Source of the DNA: JACQNR01 sp049515175
GTDB lineage: Bacteria; Acidobacteriota; Terriglobia; UBA7540
Length of the DNA: 14,617 nucleotides
Assembly: GCA_049515175.1 (NCBI GenBank)
Contig: JBEKUI010000094.1
Coordinates: 1 to 14,617, forward strand
Direction: 5' to 3'
In this document: one piece after another, positions 1-6,432 of the stretch
Numbering within the stretch: position 1 is the stretch's first letter
Layout of the letters: each line of letters opens with the position of its first letter
Program-made: the position numbers and the translations under genes
Notes under the pieces: model-generated
What the model was told of the DNA's origin: nothing
The model's input: the letters and a program-made list of their open reading frames with translations, nothing else
The model's database searches: none

Positions 1-1122
1 GGCAGGCAATCCCTTGCCCGAAACGTCGGCCACCGTGAATCCGAAGCGGTCATTGGGGAGACGGATCACGTCGTAGTAATCGCCCCCCACGGTCTGGCAA
101 GGGAAGCTGACGGCGCGCAATTCGAAGTAGTCGCTGCTCGGCAACTTGCGGGGCAGGAGGCTCTGCTGGATGTTTCGCGCCAGGGAAAGCTCGTGGCGCA
201 TGCGCTCCTGCTCGCGAGTCAGGCGGAAGACGCGGGCGTTCTCGATGATCGTTGCGCCTTCCAGCGCGAGCGTCATCAGCACCTGGCGGTCCAAACCGGT
301 CAGTGAGGTGGGGCGCGCGCGGCTGTCGAGATACAGCACGCCCAGGAGTTCCGGCGCGGCCTGAATGATCGTATCGCCGCCCATCTCCATCATGGGCAGC
401 TTCTGCAGCGGCAGGGCGACGACACCGCGCAGACCCTGGCGAATGATACCCGTCTCGTTGGCGGAAACGCCGGTGAGTTCTTCTTCCAGGGTCACTTCTT
501 CCCGGCGGGTTTCTACTACCCGGTCCACGATTTTCCGCGAATAGTCGGTGAGCCCCGGAGACAGGGTGGTCCCGCCGCGCCCGCGCGCCAGTCGCAGGCG
601 CAGTTCGCCGTCTTCGTCGCGCAAAAAGAGCAGGCCGCGCTCGGCATCGCCCAACTGCAATGCCGAATCGACCAAGGTCGTCAGCACTTCCTCGAGCGCC
701 GCTGCCCGGTTGAGCATCTCCGCCATCCGCAGCAGCATACCCAGGTGCTGGAGCTGGGGCGCCGGGCTGGCCCCCAGTTTTCCCATCTCCGCCAGCAGTT
801 TGGGGAGCGTGGCCTGGTCGGTAAGAAAGAAAATCTGATAGACGTCCGCCACACCCAGATTAATCTGGTCGCCACTGTGAAGAGTGCAGGAGGTGACCCG
901 CTCGCCGTTGACGAAAGTGCCGTGCCGGCTACCGTCGTCCACCAGCGTGTACTCGTCTCCGTCCCGATTGATGCTGGCGTGGCGGCGGGAAATGCGATTG
1001 TCGAGCAGGACGACGTCATTGTCGCTCTGCCGCCCGAGTGTGAACGGCGTGCGCAAGATCTCCACGTCGCGCTCGGTCCCCGAGGTTTCGCGAATTACCA
1101 ACCGAGGCATATTCCTGGGCAT
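1..1122 (-). CDS. FHA-GAF-PP2C (RsbU/SpoIIE-type) serine phosphatase, partial (C-terminus beyond window)
   Basis: The reading frame is open from 1122 down to base 1, about 374 codons with no stop, so the C-terminus is missing. Residues 1-95 form an FHA phosphothreonine-binding domain (TLGRQSDNDVVL, ISRRHASI, GSRHGTFVNGE). A GAF-like sensor region follows at about 115-280 (ERGLLFLRDEDGEL, LPLQKLPMMEMGG). The SpoIIE/PP2C phosphatase begins near 310 (NIQQSLLP), with metal-binding Asp residues in VGGDYYD and ADVSGKGLPA. Such proteins usually dephosphorylate anti-sigma-factor antagonists in partner-switching stress pathways (family knowledge). The ATG at 1122 is chosen because a promoter at 1178-1207 places the transcript start near 1171, which excludes the in-frame ATG at 1179; ATG 1110 is an alternative. 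The Shine-Dalgarno is weak (AGGA, 11 bases upstream). The domain call is firm; the signal and target are unknown. Confidence 0.9.
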   Translation of the reverse strand, partial: MPRNMPRLVIRETSGTERDVEILRTPFTLGRQSDNDVVLLDNRISRRHASINRDGDEYTLVDDGSRHGTFVNGERVTSCTLHSGDQINLGVADVYQIFFLTDQATLPKLLAEMGKLGASPAPQLQHLGMLLRMAEMLNRAAALEEVLTTLVDSALQLGDAERGLLFLRDEDGELRLRLARGRGGTTLSPGLTDYSRKIVDRVVETRREEVTLEEELTGVSANETGIIRQGLRGVVALPLQKLPMMEMGGDTIIQAAPELLGVLYLDSRARPTSLTGLDRQVLMTLALEGATIIENARVFRLTREQERMRHELSLARNIQQSLLPRKLPSSDYFELRAVSFPCQTVGGDYYDVIRLPNDRFGFTVADVSGKGLPA

Positions 1123-1177
1123 AAGGTGCTTGTCCTGATCGACAGACCATCCTGAATGATTCCCGGAGGCGACAGGC

Positions 1178-1207
1178 ATTATAACCTTAGATTTCCTCCC
1201 CTGCCAA
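1178..1207 (-). promoter_or_regulatory. sigma70-like promoter of the FHA-GAF-PP2C gene
   Basis: Read on the minus strand, TTGGCA (1207-1202) is followed by an 18-base spacer and a perfect TATAAT (1183-1178). Transcription would start near 1171, giving a leader of about 50 bases to the ATG at 1122. The -10 box overlaps the upstream in-frame ATG at 1179, which argues against using that codon as the start. Confidence 0.65.
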
Positions 1208-1227
1208 GACTTCACCACCGACCCGGA

Positions 1228-1302
1228 GGGCAGGCGGTTGCCTGGGCCTGCCCATTAGCCGCTGTGATTCGCCTTTCCCGCGGTCGGATCAAAACTCGCG
1301 GG
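1228..1302. promoter_or_regulatory. two dyad symmetries in the divergent intergenic region
   Basis: GGGCAGGC (1228-1235) pairs with GCCTGCCC (1246-1253), a perfect 8-bp dyad with a 10-base centre. CCCGCG (1277-1282) pairs with CGCGGG (1297-1302), ending 22 bases before the -10 box of the mutase gene. Both lie between the divergent phosphatase and mutase promoters, where a terminator would have no upstream gene to serve. They could be operator sites, or DNA or RNA hairpins; nothing else supports a function. Confidence 0.3.
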
Positions 1303-1324
1303 CCCCAGTTCACGCAAACCCACA

Positions 1325-1330
1325 TATAAT
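1325..1330 (+). promoter_or_regulatory. probable -10 box for gpmA
   Basis: A perfect TATAAT lies 51 bases before the GTG start of the mutase gene. No convincing -35 hexamer is found 16-18 bases upstream (the sequence there is GC-rich), and there is no extended -10 TG. A small leader hairpin, GCCCG (1336-1340) with CGGGC (1349-1353), follows it. Confidence 0.4.
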
Positions 1331-1381
1331 GGAGAGCCCGGAATCGAGCGGGCAGAACATTCATACCAAGGAGCACTCATC

Positions 1382-2131
1382 GTGTACAAAGTTGTCTTAT
1401 TGCGGCATGGAGAAAGTACCTGGAACAAGGAGAACCTCTTCACCGGTTGGACGGACGTGGATTTGAGTGAGAAAGGAACGCAGGAGGCGCACGAAGCGGG
1501 CCGCGTTCTTTTGAAAGAGGGCTACAGATTCGATGTGGCTTACACTTCGGTGCTGAAGCGCGCCATTCGAACCCTCTGGATCGCGCTGGATGAAATGGAC
1601 CTGATGTGGATTCCGATTCACAACAGCTGGCGGCTGAATGAGCGGCACTATGGCGCACTGCAGGGGCTGAACAAGGCGCAGACTGCGGAGAAGTACGGCG
1701 AAGCGCAGGTCAAGATCTGGCGGCGAAGCTACGACATTCCGCCGCCCGCGCTTACTCGCGAAGACGACCGCTTTCCCGGCCACGATCCACGCTATGAGGA
1801 CCTGAAGCTCAGGGACCTTCCCCTGACCGAATGCCTCAAGGACACCGTGGCGCGGACGCTGCCCTACTGGCACGAGACGATTGCACCCGCGGTGCGCTCC
1901 GGCCAGCGCGTCATCGTGGCCGCGCATGGTAACAGTCTGCGTGGCTTGGTAAAGTATCTCGACAACATTCCGGAGGAGGAGATCGTCGAGTTGAACATCC
2001 CGACAGGTATTCCGCTGGTTTACGAACTCGACGAAGAGCTGAAGCCGATCCGGCACGAATACCTCGGCGATCCGGAGGCCGTGGCGCGGGCGGCGAAGGC
2101 CGTGGCCGAGCAAGCCAAGCGCAAGACTTAG
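1382..2131 (+). CDS. gpmA: 2,3-bisphosphoglycerate-dependent phosphoglycerate mutase
   Basis: This enzyme interconverts 3- and 2-phosphoglycerate in glycolysis and gluconeogenesis through a phosphohistidine, in the cytoplasm. The 249-residue length is typical of dPGM. The N-terminal LLRHGEST carries the phosphorylated His9. NERHYGALQGLNK contains the acid Glu87 and the dPGM-specific segment, WRRSYDIPPP is characteristic of GpmA, and AAHGNSLRGLVKYL supplies the second active-site His182. The start is GTG, eight bases after a clear AAGGAG (1368-1373). The next gene follows after about 45 bases on the same strand, so co-transcription is possible, although the two functions are not obviously linked. 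Identification is firm; the distinction from cofactor-independent GpmI is clear because the histidine phosphatase motifs are present. Confidence 0.97.
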   Translation: MYKVVLLRHGESTWNKENLFTGWTDVDLSEKGTQEAHEAGRVLLKEGYRFDVAYTSVLKRAIRTLWIALDEMDLMWIPIHNSWRLNERHYGALQGLNKAQTAEKYGEAQVKIWRRSYDIPPPALTREDDRFPGHDPRYEDLKLRDLPLTECLKDTVARTLPYWHETIAPAVRSGQRVIVAAHGNSLRGLVKYLDNIPEEEIVELNIPTGIPLVYELDEELKPIRHEYLGDPEAVARAAKAVAEQAKRKT

Positions 2132-2176
2132 CGCGGGATGAGAATGGGCTGTGATGGGCAGATGGAGGCTGTTCCG

Positions 2177-3292
2177 ATGAGAACGAAGATACTGGGAATC
2201 TGTGCGTTGGCGGCGAGCCTCGCCGCAGGTTTTGTGACGGCTGGGTCGCCCCCTGAAGTTGGAACCGCAGGAGCCTGGAATCAGAGGGCTGCCGCCGCTT
2301 ACCTCGATCAGCGGATCGACTGGTGGAGCGCGTGGCCGACCGCCGCCCGTGATCACGAGACCTTCTGCGTGTCGTGTCACACGGCGGTACCCTACGCCCT
2401 CTCGCGCCCCGCGCTTCGCACCGCGCTCGGCGAGAGCTCTCCTTCCGCCAACGAACGCCGACTCCTGGACAGTGTCACAAAGCGCGTACGCCTCTGGAAG
2501 GACGTCGAACCGTTTTACAGCGACGAGAAACGCGGCCCCCACAAAACCGTCGAATCTCGTGGGACCGAAGCCGTTCTCAATGCGCTGATCCTCGCCAGCT
2601 TTGATGCTCGGAGCGGAAAGCTCAGCGACGATACGCACGTCGCCTTCGACAACATGTGGGCGCTGCAGAAAACATCAGGAGATGAGAGCGGGGCGTGGTC
2701 GTGGCTTCGATTCGGCAACGAGCCCTGGGAAGCGGACGACTCGCAGTTCTACGGCGCTTCTCTGGCTGCGGTAGCCGTGGGCGCGGCTCCTCAGAACTAT
2801 CGCTCGGCCTCCGAGATTCAAAATAACCTGAAGTTGCTCCGCGATTACCTTGTCCGTGAATCCAAGCAGCAGTCGCCCATCAATCGGGTTGTGCTCTTGT
2901 GGGCTGGGGCGAAATGGCCAGGGCTTCTCACGGTGGAACAGCGAGAGTCGATCATCAACGAAGTCCTAAGCAGGCAGCAGGACGACGGTGGCTGGAGCCT
3001 TTCCTCGCTTGTCGGCCCCTGGAAACGAGCCGACAGCACACCTTTGGAAATGAGGAGCGACGGCTACGCCACCGGCCTCATCACCCTCGCCCTCGCACAG
3101 GCAGGCCTGCCCCGAGAGAACATTCACTTGAAGCAGGGGCTCGACTGGTTGGTCCGCAGCCAGAACCCGACGCAAGGCCTGTGGCCAGGCTATTCCCTGA
3201 ACAACGGGCGTGACCCATCCTCCGCCACGGGACGCTTCATGAGCGACGCGGCGACGGCCTATGCCGTGCTTGCTCTGACCCAGGCTCACTAA
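2177..3292 (+). CDS. exported alpha/alpha-toroid (terpene cyclase/prenyltransferase-like) protein with one c-type heme motif
   Basis: The 371-residue product starts at ATG 2177, eight bases after GGAGG (2164-2168). An ATG 13 codons upstream (2138) is in frame but lacks this site and would bury the signal peptide. Residues 1-23 are a Sec-type signal. Residues 64-68 are CVSCH, a canonical CxxCH heme-c attachment motif. The rest looks like the alpha/alpha-toroid fold of squalene-hopene cyclases: repeated helix pairs with Gln/Gly/Trp turns, MWALQ (160-164), QQDDGGWS (267-274) and SQNPTQGLWPG (328-338). At about 350 mature residues it is much shorter than a full hopene cyclase (around 630), and the cyclase DxDD acid motif is not seen. 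It is probably not a cyclase; a periplasmic redox or binding role is possible. Function unknown. The heme would need the cytochrome c maturation machinery. Confidence 0.8.
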   Translation: MRTKILGICALAASLAAGFVTAGSPPEVGTAGAWNQRAAAAYLDQRIDWWSAWPTAARDHETFCVSCHTAVPYALSRPALRTALGESSPSANERRLLDSVTKRVRLWKDVEPFYSDEKRGPHKTVESRGTEAVLNALILASFDARSGKLSDDTHVAFDNMWALQKTSGDESGAWSWLRFGNEPWEADDSQFYGASLAAVAVGAAPQNYRSASEIQNNLKLLRDYLVRESKQQSPINRVVLLWAGAKWPGLLTVEQRESIINEVLSRQQDDGGWSLSSLVGPWKRADSTPLEMRSDGYATGLITLALAQAGLPRENIHLKQGLDWLVRSQNPTQGLWPGYSLNNGRDPSSATGRFMSDAATAYAVLALTQAH

Positions 3293-3329
3293 GGACGAAC
3301 TCCGCGACCGCCGTGTCAGGCGCGGTCTA

Positions 3330-3355
3330 CCCCCGTCGGGTGCAATTGACGGGGG
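3330..3355 (+). terminator. hairpin after the toroid gene, possible terminator
   Basis: CCCCCGTC (3330-3337) pairs perfectly with GACGGGGG (3348-3355) around a 10-base loop, starting 38 bases after the toroid stop codon. No T-run follows, so intrinsic termination is doubtful. It abuts the extended -10 box at 3360 and may instead act on that promoter. Confidence 0.4.
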
Positions 3356-3359
3356 CGAG

Positions 3360-3368
3360 TGTTATAAT
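3360..3368 (+). promoter_or_regulatory. extended -10 promoter of the lytic transglycosylase gene
   Basis: TGTTATAAT is a perfect extended -10 element (TGnTATAAT). The nearby TTGACG at 3346-3351 is only 11 bases upstream, too close for a normal -35, so this promoter would rely on the TGn extension. Transcription would begin near 3374, at the base of the structured leader. Confidence 0.55.
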
Positions 3369-3369
3369 G

Positions 3370-3530
3370 CCGCAAGTTGGGGGAGCAAGGCCTCCGGTGT
3401 GACGGCGCGCCAGGCCGGGGAGGCTGGGCTTTCGGGACAACCCCAACGCGGATTCCACCGCCAACGGTGGCTGAGACCAAAGATCGAGAGGGGATGAGTT
3501 CTAGAGCCTGATTCGTCGAGGCTGGAGCTC
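3370..3530 (+). ncRNA. structured 5' leader with sequestered ribosome binding site, candidate cis-regulatory RNA
   Basis: Visible helices are as follows. CCGC (3370-3373) plus GTTGGGG (3376-3382) pair with CCCCAAC (3441-3447) plus GCGG (3448-3451), 11 bp with an AA bulge. Nested inside, GCCTCC (3390-3395) pairs with GGAGGC (3419-3424), enclosing the palindrome GGCGCGCC (3404-3411). Then CCACCG (3455-3460) pairs with CGGTGG (3465-3470) around CCAA. Finally GAGTTC and AGCCT (3496-3509) pair with AGGCT and GAGCTC (3519-3530). The gene's GGAG (3524-3527) lies in the last 3' arm, so folding would hide the ribosome binding site. By eye it does not match c-di-GMP-I (GEMM), ydaO/c-di-AMP, TPP, cobalamin or SRP consensus. 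Regulatory function is inferred. Confidence 0.5.
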
Positions 3531-3531
3531 A

Positions 3532-4239
3532 ATGAGCAAACGCACACAAACTGGTATCCCCGCCCTTCTGGGCCGCTGCCTCTTCATCCTTCTTCTTTCC
3601 GGCGTTCCTTCCTTCGCGGCTGAGCAGATCATCGCCCTGACGGACGATCACGGCCACAAGGTCTATATCAACGTGCCGGTGATATCTGCCGCCACCCGCC
3701 GTAGCATCGTGGCGAGCGTCCGGCCCGTTCGTTCAAACCCTAGCCTGCCGCCCGAGGAAGTCGGTCGCCTGGTAAGCGAGGCCGCGGCCCGCCAGCAGAT
3801 CGACCCCAAGCTGGTCCATTCCATCATTCAGGTCGAGTCGGGATACGACCCCAACGCCGTCTCCAACAAAGGCGCCATGGGTCTGATGCAGCTGGTTGAA
3901 GGCACGGCAAAACGCTTTGGCGTGGAGAATCCCTTCGACCCGAAACAGAATATCGACGGCGGAGTTTCCTACTTGCGCTATCTGCTGGACCTATTCGGCG
4001 GCGATGTGACGCTTTCGCTGGCCGCCTACAATGCAGGGGAGAACTCGGTGCGGCGCTTCGGCGGTGTTCCAACCTACCAGGAGACGCGCGCTTACGTGCG
4101 CAAGGTGAACCATCTCTACGCCGCGGATACTCCTCAGACCACCGGAGAACCGAAGTCGAAGGAGCCGGCCAAGGCGCCGATTTATCGCTATGTGGACGCG
4201 CGCGGAGTCGTGCATTATACCAATGGCTATGAATTCTAG
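3532..4239 (+). CDS. SLT-type lytic transglycosylase with C-terminal DUF4124-like motif
   Basis: This 235-residue exported enzyme would cleave peptidoglycan between N-acetylmuramic acid and N-acetylglucosamine, forming 1,6-anhydromuropeptides. Residues 1-30 form a signal peptide with a hydrophobic core (LFILLLSG) ending at FAA. The Slt70/goose-lysozyme-like domain spans about 75-195: catalytic Glu102 in IQVESGYDP, then GAMGLMQL (114-121), SLAAYNAGE (162-170) and TRAYVRKV. The last residues (YRYVDARGVVHYTN, 218-231) resemble the DUF4124 motif, and residues 33-48 look like a degenerate copy. GGAG lies only four bases before the ATG, inside a hairpin. The next gene is a peptidoglycan amidase on the same strand, so the pair forms a cell-wall cleavage unit. 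It resembles MltC/Slt-like stand-alone SLT proteins rather than full Slt70. Confidence 0.93.
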   Translation: MSKRTQTGIPALLGRCLFILLLSGVPSFAAEQIIALTDDHGHKVYINVPVISAATRRSIVASVRPVRSNPSLPPEEVGRLVSEAAARQQIDPKLVHSIIQVESGYDPNAVSNKGAMGLMQLVEGTAKRFGVENPFDPKQNIDGGVSYLRYLLDLFGGDVTLSLAAYNAGENSVRRFGGVPTYQETRAYVRKVNHLYAADTPQTTGEPKSKEPAKAPIYRYVDARGVVHYTNGYEF

Positions 4240-4253
4240 TTGATTCCGAACGC

Positions 4254-4305
4254 CGCCTGCCAGGGAGCCGGCTCCGCGCTGGCATCGGGAGTTGCAGGCG
4301 CCTGC
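4254..4305. repeat. overlapping dyads between transglycosylase and amidase genes
   Basis: CGCCTGC (4254-4260) pairs with GCAGGCG (4294-4300). Inside, TGCCAG pairs with CTGGCA, and GGAGCC abuts GGCTCC. GCAGGCGCCTGC (4294-4305) is a perfect 12-base palindrome, so alternative folds compete. No T-run follows. It may attenuate or stabilise the transcript. It also overlaps the most upstream candidate TTG start (4292) of the amidase, which favours a later start. Confidence 0.35.
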
Positions 4306-4324
4306 GGAGTTACGAAGGTTGCGG

Positions 4325-6418
4325 TTGACCCAACGTACAAATCGCCTCTGCTTCGCCTTACTGATCGCCAGCCTGCTGGTTTCGTTCCCCTTGTCATCTC
4401 CGGCCGCCCCCGCCAACCGGGCGGTGCGGGCTCACGCAGCCTACGAGCGGGCCACGCACCTGCGAACTGCACTCGACTCCGTTTCGGAGAAGAACCGCAA
4501 GAAAGCCGATTACGAGAACGTCATCCGCGCCTTCAAATCGGTCCACTCTTATGACCCGTCCTACGGCAAGTCGCCGCTGGCCCTGAATACGGTCGGCGAC
4601 CTGTACAAGGAAATGGGTCAGCGATTTCGAAGTGACGAGTACTACCGCGCCGCCATCCAGGCTTACGAATATCTGCTCGCGCAGTATCCCCAGAGCCCTG
4701 TCTCCAGTCAGGCCAGTTTCAACATTGCGGAAGTCTACCGCTCCGGCCTCGAGGACTCCGCGGGGGCGCGCAAGGCCTTCCAGGAGTTTCTTGAAAAACA
4801 CCCCAGGGATGCCAAGGCCGTCGAAGCGCGGGAGAAGTTGAAAAAGCTCGAGCAGTCGGTAGAAGAAGCGCAAGCCGTGGAGCCGAAGCCGGTCAGCGCG
4901 CCGCCGAAAACCGAAAGGCGGCTGGCCGGCGCCTTGCCGGAAGTTACCAGCATCCGGCGCTGGGTGGGACCAAGCTACTCGCGCATCGTCGTCAACGTGG
5001 AGAGTGAAGTGAAGTTCGAATCGAGCCGCGTCCCCAACCCTGACCGGATCGTTTTGGATCTCCTCGATGCCAGGCTGAGTTCGGAGTTGCTTGGGAAGAC
5101 CTTTCCGGTGGAAGATGGTTTTCTCCGCCAGGTTCGCATCGGGCAGTTCCAGCCGAACGTCACGCGTGTCGTCCTGGACGTGGCGAAAGTCGAAGGCTAC
5201 TCCGTCTTCACGCTTCCCAATCCCTTCCGGTTGGTAATTGACATCAACGGGCCACCGGTTGTTGCCGAAAAGGCGCCCGAACCGAAGCCTGCAGGAGCCA
5301 AATCCGTGAAAGCTCCTGAGGCGGGCCCGCCCGCAGAAAGCCCGACCCTTGCCGCGGCGAGGGCAAAGCCCGAAGCGCCCAAGGCGCAACCACATGGTCC
5401 GGTGGAAACGGAAGCGCCGGCGAAGTCCACCAAAGAGCAGCCCGTCAAGGAAGTTGCGGCGGCACCTGAGAAACCCAAGCCCTCCCGTGCGGCGGAGGAG
5501 AAGGAGACAGCGTCGCTCAAAACCCCTGCCCTCCCGACGAAACCTTCCCGCACTGAGGAAGCCCCGGCCAAAAGGGTCAGTGAACCTCCAGCCCTCGCCA
5601 CCCTCAAGCCGCCTCCACCCACCGAAGCCGGCTCTCGGACACTGACCCGCGCTCTGGGATTGAAAATCGGGCGGATCGTGATTGACCCCGGCCACGGCGG
5701 CCACGACACGGGCACCATAGGGCCCACGGGCCTGCGCGAGAAGGATCTCGTCCTGGATGTGGCATTGAAGTTGAAGAAGTTACTGGAAGAGAAGACCAAC
5801 GCGGAAGTCATCATGACGCGTTCCGATGACACCTTTGTCCCGCTGGAAGAGCGGACGGCGATTGCCAACGAAAAAGGTGCCGACCTGTTCATATCCGTCC
5901 ATGCTAACGCCAGCCACGACCGGAGCGCGCGCGGCATTGAGACCTACTACCTCAACTTCACTTCCAACCCCGATGCTCTGGAAGTGGCGGCGCGCGAAAA
6001 CGCCGCCAGCCAGGAGTCGGTCCACCAGCTTCAGGACTTGATCAAGAAGATCGCGCTGACCGAGAAGATTGAAGAGTCCCAGGATTTCGCCACCCAGGTG
6101 CAGCGGGAAGTGTATCTGCGCCTGAAGAAGATTACCGGCGCGCAGAAGGACCGCGGAGTCAAGAAGGCCCCCTTCGTCGTACTCATCGGCGCCAACATGC
6201 CTTCCGTACTCGCTGAAATTTCCTTCCTGACCAACCCTAGAGACGAGAAACTACTGAAGAAGTCCGACCACCGCGCCCAGATTGCCGAGGCCCTTTGCAA
6301 CGGTGTGGCCCATTACGTCGGCAGCCTGGGCGGAGTCAAGGTGGCTCGGGAAGAACCGACGCGCGCGGTGGCGGAAGGCAGCCGACGGCAGGTTTCCGCC
6401 AGCGCCTCGAATTTCTGA
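4325..6418 (+). CDS. N-acetylmuramoyl-L-alanine amidase (TPR-AMIN-Amidase_3)
   Basis: This enzyme cleaves the bond between muramic acid and L-alanine in the periplasm, as AmiC does at the septum. Numbered from the TTG at 4325 (697 residues): signal peptide 1-30; TPR-like helices about 50-170 (AIQAYEYLLAQYP, ARKAFQEFLEKHP); AMIN domain about 205-310; a low-complexity Lys/Pro/Ala/Glu linker about 310-440; and the Amidase_3 zinc hydrolase about 448-670. Zinc and catalytic residues are visible: His457 in IDPGHGG, Glu472 in LREKD, His526 in SVHANA and Glu631 in LAEISFLTN. The inter-domain helix that blocks the active site in AmiB/AmiC-type enzymes may correspond to VHQLQDLIKKIA. No ATG fits; TTG at 4325 (GAAGG six bases upstream), 4319 and 4292 are the in-frame options. 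The extra TPR region and long linker make it larger than AmiC (about 417). Confidence 0.93.
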   Translation: MTQRTNRLCFALLIASLLVSFPLSSPAAPANRAVRAHAAYERATHLRTALDSVSEKNRKKADYENVIRAFKSVHSYDPSYGKSPLALNTVGDLYKEMGQRFRSDEYYRAAIQAYEYLLAQYPQSPVSSQASFNIAEVYRSGLEDSAGARKAFQEFLEKHPRDAKAVEAREKLKKLEQSVEEAQAVEPKPVSAPPKTERRLAGALPEVTSIRRWVGPSYSRIVVNVESEVKFESSRVPNPDRIVLDLLDARLSSELLGKTFPVEDGFLRQVRIGQFQPNVTRVVLDVAKVEGYSVFTLPNPFRLVIDINGPPVVAEKAPEPKPAGAKSVKAPEAGPPAESPTLAAARAKPEAPKAQPHGPVETEAPAKSTKEQPVKEVAAAPEKPKPSRAAEEKETASLKTPALPTKPSRTEEAPAKRVSEPPALATLKPPPPTEAGSRTLTRALGLKIGRIVIDPGHGGHDTGTIGPTGLREKDLVLDVALKLKKLLEEKTNAEVIMTRSDDTFVPLEERTAIANEKGADLFISVHANASHDRSARGIETYYLNFTSNPDALEVAARENAASQESVHQLQDLIKKIALTEKIEESQDFATQVQREVYLRLKKITGAQKDRGVKKAPFVVLIGANMPSVLAEISFLTNPRDEKLLKKSDHRAQIAEALCNGVAHYVGSLGGVKVAREEPTRAVAEGSRRQVSASASNF

Positions 6419-6432
6419 TATCCTCATACCCA

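Noticed and set aside
745..1155. Plus-strand open frames over the left end
   Set aside because: The minus strand reads an uninterrupted FHA-GAF-PP2C protein here; the plus frames show no domain.
1397..2638. 413-codon minus-strand open frame across gpmA and the toroid gene
   Set aside because: It lies opposite two well-supported genes, has no recognisable domain and is explained by GC-rich codon use.
3346..3368. TTGACG plus TATAAT as a classical promoter
   Set aside because: The spacer is only 11 bases; the extended -10 explains the site better.
3370..3530. Known riboswitch (GEMM, ydaO, TPP, cobalamin) or SRP RNA
   Set aside because: Isolated resemblances (CTGAGA, GCAAGGCCTCCGG, GGGGGAG) are not in the right order or context for any of these classes by eye; a covariance-model search was not possible.
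4394..5704. 436-codon minus-strand open frame opposite the amidase gene
   Set aside because: Gly/Arg/Phe-rich shadow product with no motif; the plus strand has clear AMIN and Amidase_3 signatures.
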